Shown: piece after piece, positions 48,801 through 60,800 of the stretch | How positions within the stretch are numbered: position 1 is the first letter of the stretch | How the letters are laid out: every line of letters starts with the position of its first letter | Assembly (NCBI GenBank): GCA_027922465.2 | Contig: BQMF02000221.1 | Location: forward strand, 248,001 to 312,000 | Direction: 5' to 3' | DNA from: Turritopsis dohrnii | Lineage: Eukaryota > Cnidaria > Hydrozoa > Anthoathecata > Oceaniidae | DNA: 64,000 nt | Made by a program: the position numbers and the translations under genes | The notes under the pieces: generated by a model | The model's input: only the letters and a program-made list of their open reading frames with translations | What the model was told of the DNA's origin: nothing | Database searches by the model: none

Positions 48801-51800
48801 CAATGGAATTTTATCTGTTTCCGAACTTAAAAAATGAGTTGAGAATTTTACTTCTTCATGTTATGTCATTTTTCAGCATCTCAGATTCTCAGAAGAGTTC
48901 ACGGCATCAGTCGATTGGGACTAGCCAAGAGAGAGAAAGGTGCTTTACTATATTCTTTTGGCTTTTCAACCTACTGTACTTTCTAGAAAATGCAATGCTT
49001 TCTTATGTTGCTCTACAATCATTATGCTTATAGTCAATAGTCAATTCTATTTTCTTTTTGGTTTTATTTTATTTTAATCCAATGTCTATGACACGTTTTT
49101 TCAAAGAATTTTTGATAATAAGTGATTGCTGTTTCTTCTTCCAGCCATGCAAACTTGAGTATACAGACAAGTTTTGGTATACAGGTTGATCACGCAATTG
49201 GATTGACCAATTTGTCTTTACGAGTTAAAATTTCCATACTTGACCCCACTGGTAATGTAAGTTTCATTTAGTTGGATTTTATGCATAAACAAACTTGGTG
49301 GACAACGTCATAAATTTATGGTATTCCTGATAAATTTTGGTAACAAAATGATAAAGTGCATGGGTTAAAGAAACGCAATCGGAGCAACTTAGTAATATTT
49401 CTGAAAAAGAAAAAATGTCTGGTTACTTTTATCAAATTTCATCAAAAGCTCAGGAGCAGCACTTCAAAATGAACCTGGGATTGACAGTCTATATCTTTTA
49501 CCAAAGGTCGCATCAACTGACAATGGACCTGCACAGTTTTTTACGAAATTCATCAAACCCAGTTTCTTAACAGAAGTACATTGCTTTTGCTTACATCAAG
49601 TAAGTTGTAACGTTGTAAATCCTGTTTCAAGTGTTAAATTGATTTGTTTGTGATATCGTGTACATCAGCTTACACAGCATGGAAATTAGCATCTAAGGCT
49701 ACTTTCCTTTATTTGTGTTACATTTTGTTTTATGCTTTTTATTAATTTATTTTATTAATTTATTGATATCACTCCTTGTTTACTCATTCCCCACATTTTC
49801 ATATTTAGCGGTAAGGTGAATTGTAATGTGATTTATCCAAAAACAATGATTTATTGTTTGTGCACTTTAGAAAGTGTACTTGAAAATACACAGTTTCTAA
49901 TGAAAGTGTGTTGAACATAATATCAAGAGTATTTTTCTCACAAACTTTATTTTCATCACCATTATAATTTATTTCAAATTATATACATGGATAACATATG
50001 TACAAAACTTCGAGTTTCATGCACTCATTGTGCGATCATCAGTTGTGTCATCACCATTATAAAGGAATTCAAAATAAATAATAATTCCACAACGTAAAAT
50101 GTGCCACGAAATCTTCTGTTTAAATCTTATTTAAAAGATTTTGTATCTTGTCTATCTTGTCAACTCCTTTCATATTGCAACATTGCTCTATTCACAGCTG
50201 GTCCCTTAGATTGTGCTATTGATTTCAAACATAACCAGGAATATTTTTACACCTCCATTCTGTTATAAACTCTCTTTCAGCAGATGGAGTCGACAGATTT
50301 TCTTCGACAACATACTCACCATATTGTTCCATACCATTTTTAAAAACATATTTTCCTGGGCCGAGCATCTTATCATGTCGAAAATGTCCTTCGAAATAGT
50401 TTTCGTTGAAGTAAAGTTTTCCTTCACCTGAAAAATTATTCAGAAAACTGTATGATAGTTATTCCTTATTATCAAGTAGCCATTCCTTGAAACAGTTAGG
50501 TTAGGTATTGTTTTTTCGTGTGGTTGGCCACACTCAGTTTCTATTGCATCTGCCCTTCCAGGAGGAGTCATGACTTAGGTTGGAGGCTGTGAAGTATTTG
50601 ACACTCTCCTGAGTGCCACAAACACAATCAAGGGCCTTGCTCTCCTGGGTGACCTCCAAAATCCGATGATCAACGATGCATCATCTACCCTATTTCCCTC
50701 ACATGGCATTGGCCAACCCAATGCTGTGGTACATTCACTCAGGTATGGTGAATTGCCGCCAAGGGGAACTGAAGCCCCACCTCTCGCATGAATTCTGAGA
50801 GTGATAACCACTACACTACAGCATCACTTTTGAATTTTTCACATGAGATATTTAAATCTTAAAAGTTTATTACCTGATCTCTTGCCATGTCTCCACATAC
50901 CAATATATATCATGTCTTCTTCAGAATATCTATATTCACCTCTCCCATGCCGTACATCTAGTGACCAGTCCCCAGTGTAAAAGTCACCGTTCGCATAATA
51001 ATATGACCCTTGACCATGTCGCTTGTCCTTCTTCCAATTTCCCTCGTACCTAAAGATAAAGTAACTAAAGTAAATATTCATTATTCTGCATAATTTTTAT
51101 TATCAACCAGTTGTAATGTATTTTGTCAGATTTGTGTTAACTCAAAAGTGTGGCCTGATACCTTGAACCATCAGGATAAACAAAGATACCATAACCGTTT
51201 TTCTTGTTATCAACATAATGTCCGCAATAACTAGCACCATGTTGTTTGTAAAATATATATTCCCCATAGCCGTGACGAAGTCCGTTTTTGTATTCCCCGC
51301 TGTATTGGTCGCCATTTTCCAGTATGGCCTGTCCTTTACCATGTCGTTCTCCATTCTCATTTTTCTCCCCATTGTAGATATACTTCCCTGCGGCGGATTG
51401 CATGATTGATTGGTCTTTCATGTTCATCAGCAAACTGTCTTTTTAAAAGGTTTTTTCATGAGAGCTGCTGTCAGTCATCACCTGAATTTCAACTAGATAT
51501 TTAAAGTAGGTTATTGAACAATTCATTGTAAAGGCTGCCCACAATAAAGAACAATGTTTTCTTGGGATCCCTGCTTAGTTTTTTTTTTCCCACTAGATAA
51601 CTCTAAAGTAGGATCGATCTTTATTATTATTATTATTATATTTTTATTATTTACAACGTTATTTTGTGGACTATGTTGTAAATAATTACTAAAAGCTACT
51701 AAATACATAATATACTACTGAGATTCTTGGAAAGAAACAAGCAAATAGTTGTTGTTTAGGAAGGTTCTTTTATAACATGATTAACATAACTAACATAATT

Positions 51801-54800
51801 AACATTAATATAACCATTCTATCCATACTAACTCATCAAAGCTTCAGGTTACATTAGATCTAATGCTATTCAGTGCTATCACTAGGAATTGAACATAACT
51901 ATGTATGCCCTGATTTCAATATTTTTTTAAAAAGCTCCCATGCTATTACTGAAATAAGTATATTTGCAATTCTTCCTGATTTAATAATTTCAATACCTTT
52001 GACTTTTTCTGTAGGTGAATTTTTTTGAAGCCAAGAAGTTTTTGAAGAAATTGCAGACAAACTGTCTCCTAGTTTGAAGAATTTGCATAATTAAACATTC
52101 TAATCTGACTTTTTTTTTTATTTTATTAAATTTCTCAAAACAAAAAAAGTTTTCATCTTCTTTTTTTTTCATTTTTACTTCAAAAAAATTTTTTTTTCCT
52201 ACTGAAAAGTTATTATGTCTTCATAAATAATTTACCTGCCAAGTCCAACATAACTGTAAAGAAACTATTCTTCACATCCTCCAAAACACTTGTTTTTGCA
52301 GCTTTGCAACTGTTCCTTGTTGTTCTACATCTGTTTCCACTTTCCAAGTTTCCATTGTGTTTTCATAAAAGAAAGACAAATGCTCTTTGATAGCCAATCA
52401 GACTTTTTTTGTACTTGTGAAATTTTACTTTCATAAAGTTATTTTGCTTCTTTTTTTCTATCAATGAAATCAAAATACATCTGTCAATTTAAAAGCCATT
52501 TTTGTACGCAGACATGAACTGTGATTTCAAAATGGAAACCGTTGCCATGGAAACTATTTCTGTGCGAGATACTTACACAATCACGTGAATTGATATAAAA
52601 AGACTCTAGTGTAAACTATGACTTAGTAAAATATTTTTCTTATGCTAATTTCTTTTAGCACTACTTCGATGCCATCTTGCTTTATCCTTGGTCGTTATTG
52701 CTTCTTGAAGTTTTTGAAAAGACTGACTCACTTGGTGACAACCTATTTGCATGGGCTGTCACGCCTTTATTTCACTTCGACCAAAAACCCCTAAATGGAT
52801 CTAACACAGGTACGCATATGCGTTTGCTTTCGCCAAAGATTTTTATTCGAAACCAGTCCAGTGGCTGGATTTCAGCAGTAATTTTTATCGAAAATTGCGT
52901 GTGTGTTGTGTGTGATTTCTTGGAAATTGCATTGTCATGTTTCTGTATTTTAATCGCAGACTACAAGTGAAAAATAAATACGAATCGATTTCATTTTATG
53001 AAAACATCATCAAAACTTAGAAAAATGTGTCATTCGACGTTTAGTTCCTTCTTCACCATCGTTGACAGTGCATGATTTGATATCATATAATGTCCAGCTG
53101 GATGTCTTCAAACCACCTGTACTCGACATCAAAGACATTATTGAAACTCTGCAGGTAAGCTAAGAAACTAGTCTCTGTTTGTGGCTATCGTTTCTAGGAG
53201 TGATGCTCTGCTAAAATATTGTTTTAAAACCCAAGTCTACCATAAAAAAAAACTGACGAATCTTTCGCGTTTCTCTCATCTTAGAATAATCCTTTTCTCA
53301 AAGATGTCGAGCAACATGCAAGTGCTTTCATATCTCTGTATTTGTACAATGAAACTATCAACCAAAAGTTACAATTACCCAAGGCACTTCCTATGATACC
53401 ATTGCGATCTAAAATTCCTGCAGTAAGTTCGCCTTTATTATTATATGAGTATGTTCATGTGCCAAATTGCAACCATTACATTTAAACGGTGACAACACTT
53501 ACAAATGTATTTGAACAAATGAGGCTAAGCCCGACCCTTACCCTCACTAACCCAGACACATTTCACAAGGTTTACACCGTAAAGTCTAACGGTTGCAATT
53601 TGACACACGAACCATTATGATATATATAAACTATCAAGTGGCGTCGATTTTATGGGCGGAGGCGTTTGATCAGGTATTTGATAAATTCTCTTGTTTGTTT
53701 CCAGGACCCATTCGATTGTCATACCTATTCGTGTGGATCTCAATTTTCTCTTTTTGAGACGTGACGTCATTTTTGTTCGTTCTTCAGAATTCTTGGATTG
53801 ATTACACCAGACCATTACCGGAAAAAGTGTTTGAAAATGGTGACGGATTTGATGTATATGTCGACTGTGGACGGTTTTTCCCACGCAGCACTGTTGCTTC
53901 AAAAGTAGGTTTTCCTTATGGCCAGTGCGGTTAGTTTTCTTTGTTACCAGTTTAGGGTTAAAGTTTTGACGTATACCTATAACAGAAATCAGAAGGAGAT
54001 GTTCTAATATTTAGGTCGTTGTCGGATATTACGACGGCACAAGAAATAAGAACAGCCCATTTCGTTGGAAATTTGAAACGACACTGAATCTCGGAACGAA
54101 TTCCCTGGAGCCTTGTTACAACGCCAGGTTCGAGTTCCGTGAATTTTGTTATGAACCGTTCGCCAAGCTTGTATTCATAGTAAGTTCAGATGGTTCCGTT
54201 ATGTGTATGGTCCCAGTATGCAAAATTGTCAAAAAGTCACTGTCGCGGAGAGCACTTTTATTGAAATTTTGTGTATATATGTCTATAGAAATGCACTCCT
54301 TTGTAGAGTTTTATTTAACAAATGTACCGGTTGGGGTAGGAGAAGAGTTCTGTTATTCACGCCATGTTGTCTTATGCTTCCATAGGTTTATATTTTGGAT
54401 GGCGTCACGAAATCTGTATCGTTATTTGGTCAAGCCATTCTTCCATTGTTTTTAAAACCACATTCGTTCAATCCAGCAGACGCCTCTGCTGATGTGTTTT
54501 GTTTGAACCAAGGTGGAATACAAGTTAAACTTTATAAAGAGTTGGAGGATTACGTAACGTTCGACCTCAATAAACTAAAAGAGTTTGTAAACTATTTCTA
54601 CTTACACAGCTAGGCTGTCCTGAGAAGACATAGAAAGTACCAAGATTCTTTTTCTTTTAGTCCTATTTTATGTTCCAGTCTTCTTGTCCGTATACTGCCA
54701 GCTGCGTGCTATTCTGACGGTCAGCCGAAAAAATCAACTGAGATCCATGAAGATGAGTGGATAAATGAAGGAATTCTCGTTCCAGCTTTACCTTACGAAC

Positions 54801-57800
54801 AAGGTTAGTAACCCTCCCCAGTGAACAAAAATGTTGAAAAATCACTGCGATGGAGTGCATTTCTATAGAAATATGTACAATATTTCAATAAAAATGCTCT
54901 TCATTGCAGTGACTTTTTGACGATTTTGCTCACTAGGTCTCTTCTACCATATGAAATAAAGATGAACAGATGTCTGCCAGTTTGATGAAATTGCACTCCT
55001 CCACATGCCGAAAGTCTAGGAATTGTTGGCACGATCAGTTTTCTCTCTACCATCATGAGGTTCCAATTCGTCTCTGATTTCTTTAAGGGCAGTATGACTC
55101 TCACCAATGCGTTCCCACGGAAACCGAAAGAGAACTACTGCATACATTCGTTGCACATCCAACTATCATGGTAGCCGATGCTGCGAAACAAATAGCACCT
55201 GAAAATCGGAAAACCAAAACGGAACAAGGTCTACTGGACTGGTTGATCGTAAGTGTTCGAAATGACATTTTTTTTATTTTAGAATGAAAACTCTCTCTCT
55301 ATCTACTCACTGCTCTCTGTGGTGGCGCGGTGGCTTGAGTGTGCTTTGGATGGTTCATCGATTGCTTGTGTTAAAGACTGTCTTACGCAAAATATGTTGA
55401 AAAGAAACCCTGCGAAGGAGTGCATTTCTATAGAAATGTGCATACTATTTCAATAAAAATGCGCTTCATCGCAGTGATATTTTGACAATTTTGCCCGCTG
55501 AGAAATGGCATGTATGCGTCCATTTCTAGCAAAAAAAGATCTGTCGATTTTCAGGTTAGTTTATGGTCGATACGACCAACCAGGGGGTAATTCAGGTCAG
55601 TAATTTCAGTAATTCAGGTCCAAATTCAAATCCTGTATTACCCCCTGCCAGCACATATTTTGTAAGAGTTTTTAGAACCCTACACAACAAAGTCTTTTAC
55701 ACGTCTTTACCTATTTCATAATCCACTGTGATTGTGAACCTATGAAGACGCATTCCAGTAACACTCGATGCAAGGGAATACGTATGTAGGTATACGTATA
55801 TATTGCGGCCACAATCCTTTTCTTGACTGGGAGAAAGAGACATCCATGTATGTAAGACTTGATTACCATGGAGACATGGATGGATCACGGTGATAATATG
55901 ACGTGTTGTTATGTTGTTGTTTTTTTTTCACTTTTCAGGTGAAATTCAAGCCACAAGAAAATATTCCGTTATTTTCTACACAATACCTGATGAAGTATAG
56001 CTCCCTGCATGGTTTGTACGTGAGTAATATTGAAATTTGAAGTTAAGCAAAAAGCATATTTTTAGAGCAATCGTAATAACTCGCACTAGTTATTTTGTGT
56101 TTTTTTTTTCATATAGATCTCCCTGGAATATGCACAAAATGTGACGTGGAAGGGCTTCACCTTCGCTACATGTTGTCTATCACCGCCTTGTTCTTTTTAT
56201 CGCGTACGTGTGACCGTTCTTCCCGGCTCGAAATGCAATTGCAGGTGCTTTGCTTGTAAGACTGGGGAATGATTTATCTTTAGAATAACATCGAAGATCC
56301 TCTCGTTTTCGTGACTCGCTTGAACACCGATTGCTACCAACGTCATCCTCAGTGGTTAGACGGAGTGAAGGTAGCTAAAAGCATAAGTTATGAAGAAGCC
56401 TTTTCAAAATCTAAACATTATGAGGCCTTCATATAGGACCCACTTAAAGATCATGAACTATTATAAATACAACTGAGGGTTGCAGTATGCTGATGTAATC
56501 ATTTGAGAATTGTCCTCATTGGAACAATAAGAAATAGGTCTGGAAACGAACAGCTGACAAATAGCATCATAAAAAACATGGAGAACAAAATGATTGCCAC
56601 TCTCGTGTAGGTTCCCTTGCAGAAAACGGCTGACTTTTCTGACGACCTTCATAGAATTATACGTTTGCTTGATTCGAACACAACACTTGAATTCCTGATG
56701 TGGTCATCCTGTGAAATTAACGAATATTGGAAGTAATAAGCGGTCTTAATAACAAACTGCTTTATACGCAGTGGGCAAAATCGTCAAAAAGTCACTGCGA
56801 CAAAGAGCATTTTCATTGAGTTAATGTGTATATTGTGTGTTTATTCTCATGAAAATATACTCCTCCCAAGTGTCATTTGGGAATGATGTCACTGTTTTTT
56901 CTTTTAGTTGTTTCCACGGAGACAGTCACACAAGAATCTTTCTGTCTTGATACATTTATACGAAGTTCTTCCAGCCACAGGTGTCTTCACTATCAACTCT
57001 CAGGTACTTCTCAACCAATCAAACGTAACGCATGGTTTTTATTAACCAATCATGTGTTTTGTTTTCAACACGTGCTTCTTTTTCGTAGGCTTGGACCATT
57101 CTCCCTTTACTGTCGACCGGTTATTTAGCCAATGGGACATACCAGCTTCCTGTATTCCAGGGTGAACCAGGAAAGGTATCATATTAGTGATGCACTGCTA
57201 AAAGTTTCTATGTATAGTGACAAACACCTACAGGTATCAAATCACAGTAATTGTTGCCATGGTTACCATGACTTGTTTCCAGGGCTCTTCTGTTTTTTGC
57301 TGATGCTCAGGCAAGGGAAAGAAAATTTTCGATAATGGAGCAATTTTCACTGGACGAAATTTAAAGGGAAATTCATCAAAGAAACAACGTTGGATGCTGA
57401 TATATAGGTTTGTCAGCAAAAAAAACAGGAGAGAGCCGAAAACAAATCATGGTAACCATGGCAACAATTACTCTTAAGTGATTTGATACCTGTAGGTGTA
57501 TATATGTATACTATACATGCAAAATTTTAGCACTGTATCACTAATACTTCTTGAGTTATTTACAAATTTGTTTGTCAGCAATTTCTTCTTGAACATTGTG
57601 ATATCATGTTACCATGGAGATTTGGAGCGGAAACTTTAAGTGGCAATATCTCAGGATCGAAAAATGATTTTTTGAAAATTCAAAAACTGACTTTCATCAT
57701 TTTTAAAGCTGTTTCAGTTAGTGCAAGAGAATGAACTTTTAGTTCCCCTTTAAGTATCGCCGGATAAGTGAAGTTTTCGTTAACCGAGAACGTGTTTTCG

Positions 57801-60800
57801 TGTTACCTCGTCAACTGACGACGTCGCTTTTAGTAGGACCCTGTTGAGAAAATGCAATTTCGGGATCGATACAAATACAAGGCACTGTCGATGAAAGCAA
57901 AATCAAGTGTCCCTTATAAGAAGAGTTTCTTAAGAGGGGAACGAGGATTTTGGTCTGTAAAATTGAGAAGTTCATTATAGCGCTGGTTGGCAATGCAGAT
58001 AATTCACTGTAGCTTACTTCCTTGAATCTGTTGCCGTGTCTGTAAAGTGAGCGAGTGTTTAAAAACAAACAGTGTTATGGTTATTTTTATTCAGCAACTC
58101 ATCACAGATATTCAAACGCAACCTCTTGTACCAACAATCGCGGCAATGCGCAAAAAGAAGCTGCTAAAGGTCATTGATGGAATGTCCGTGTTTTTGAAAG
58201 TTGGCGACGCAAGACTAGTAAAGGAAACGTCAAAAGTCACGGTGCGTTCATCATCAATAAAAACTGCTCTAACAAACCTGCTTGACTTTAGTGGCCTCAC
58301 CTTCGTGTCAGCCCTAACTTCTCATGATACGGTCGATGTCTTGGAGAGTTTGACCGTGAATTTTCAAAATGCTGCTAAAGCCGGCAATGTGTTCTGACAT
58401 GTATTTTTCACTTTTAAGGAGAATGTGAATAAAATGTATTTGCCACGCACAAATAACTTCTTGAACCCACAACAGTCGAAATCCTTACGTACCATCATTC
58501 CTGCTGGCATACAACCAGAGAATTATGTCATCAATATGGCCGACGAATTCGAAAAGGTATTGTTTCATGGTATAAATACTTATTTTAGGGACATTCGGAG
58601 GCGTAGCGAGAGCTCAGTCAAAATTTGTGGAGGAGAGTTTAGTCATTTAAAGTTGAAAAGGAAAGCGTGCAAGTAACTTAAGACTGAAAAGAAATATCGC
58701 AATGTTGTACTTCTCCACTTTTTTTGACTGACCCTGAATACGCCTCTGATATTACAAACTCCAACTAAAAAGATACCGAGCGGACAAAATCTTTAAAAAA
58801 AAATCACTGCGACGGAGTGCATTTTCATTGCGTTAATGTGTGTATTTGTATGTCGGCAGTAAAATTGAGTAAAAATGTAATAACATCAAACTGTAGCTCA
58901 AAATCACAATAATGAAAAATTAAGAACAACCTGAGGTGGAATTGTCGTATGAGATCCGCCAGTCAGGATGTGAATGCACATATATCTTCTACAAGTGGCC
59001 AAATTTATTCTACTCAATATCCATCTCAAAGATTTGAAATCTTTCGAGTGAATCAATGTTATTGATGTGAGGTTCTCTAATGACTTTGAAGGGATTTTTA
59101 TCAAAAAGTTGAAAAAAAACCCTACAAAAAAAAGATTCGTGTAAATGAAACATGAATTCTGTAAAAGTTGCTAATTGCCAGTCATAAGAACATGAAACTG
59201 ACAAAGACTGAGGCAGCCAGCCTCAGGTCGGATTTAGTTGGTTCTTATAAAAAGGCGGATATTAATAAACCACGTGTGTGATTCGATTGTTTGTTTATTA
59301 TTTAAAGGTAGGATAAGATTTTGTTTGACTGAAGGGGTGTGAAGGGTGCTACTTGCACTACGATTAAGGCTATTCCAGTAAGGGTCTGGGGGCGCTGTTG
59401 AAGGGAACAGATTATAAAACTCTTATAACAGATAATAGATTACTTAGATGATTCTAGGAAAGAAATCGACCATTTCATTTTTTACTTCAAAGTTGAACTC
59501 AGAGATAACTTGTTCCCTTCAACAACGCCCCAGAATAATATGGAGGTGACCTGGCTCGGTTAGCCGGGACGGTTTTTTTAACCGAGATCTCGGTGCAATT
59601 CGCCAAGATCTTACTTCAGTGAGATAAACATTTTCAACATAAATATTCACAACTGGCTAGCTGGAGTGAGCAGGCTAATTTCATGTCTAACGAGCATGCG
59701 CATATTATTTAATTTTTCGAATAAATAGGGCCACGTGTGTAAACAAAATATCAGGCTGGATGATAGGTGAACCAGGTCGCTTCCATGTATGTAAAGGCGA
59801 GATAAAATTGTCTCGGCTAAGTGTGCCCGGTTAACTGGGTCAGCTCGCCTCCATATAAACACCCTTGATTGAGACTGTGTTTTAGCAATACTCCTAGAAT
59901 AGAGTCCTGATCATTTTTTTAGATCATTTTGTCGAAATATCGATGATCAAGTTATGTTGTTACGTCATAAATGACGTTGCTTGCTTACAGATATATTTCA
60001 TTCAATATTGAAGAAGTACCATTTGAATTCCTAGGGTTGGATGTTTGGCATTTCGGATTTTACTTCGGATTTTACTTCGGTTACCAGTTTAGGGAACCTC
60101 GAACCCAGACTATATATATCGAAAAGGCGAGAAAATGCGTTCAAGTTTACCATCTTCCCATGGGCTAAATCATCAAAAATCACTGCGAAGAAGAGCTATT
60201 TTATTAAAATTATGTGTATACAGTCTACTCTCGATAAGTAGAACCCCGGATAAGTGGAACTCGTGGAACTTTCCACTTATCGAGAGTAGACTGTATTTCT
60301 ATAGAAATGTTCTCCTGCGCAGTGGTTTTTCATCAAATTTGCTCGCTGGGTTATAACAACCCCTTTTTAACTCGAACTTACTGTACAGTTGTTATTATTA
60401 CTTGGTCATAATTTGAAACCCCCAGTCAAGTTTTTGTCATTTTATCACAAATTTTTGAAACAAATCAAGAAAAGACAACAAATTGTTTTGCTGTTAAAAG
60501 TTCTTCCACCAGATGATGACCAATATTTGCCCAAGAAATTTTATGTCAGATTAATGTAAATTTGTGATATGCACAGAAATATTTCTCGAAGAATGTAAAT
60601 AATACATATATTATACAATGTAATCAAAAAGCAGCAAAAATGAAAAGTTCGTAATTAATTTTGTGGATTTTTGTTGTAACGGGCGGCCGAGCTGAACTTT
60701 TCTTCGTTGGTCAACCTCGAACCCAGGGTCTCTTGCCTTTTAAATATACGGTATATATTCGCCGCGCTATCCATCCTATATCGAAAAGGCAGGAGACCCT

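Noticed and set aside
53615..53902. 95-codon - strand ORF
   Set aside because: Antisense shadow of the CCDC17-like exon at 53,788-53,904, whose + frame has clean splice borders and matching phase.
57132..57335. ORF extending from the exon at 57,089
   Set aside because: Runs past a good donor at 57,176 into the TTAA-type repeat.
59971..60168. Possible CCDC17-like exon near 59,991 ([15 protein letters not shown])
   Set aside because: Acceptor is good, but the phase does not match the exon ending at 58,556 and the sequence runs on into short repeats; the exon at 60,919 joins directly.
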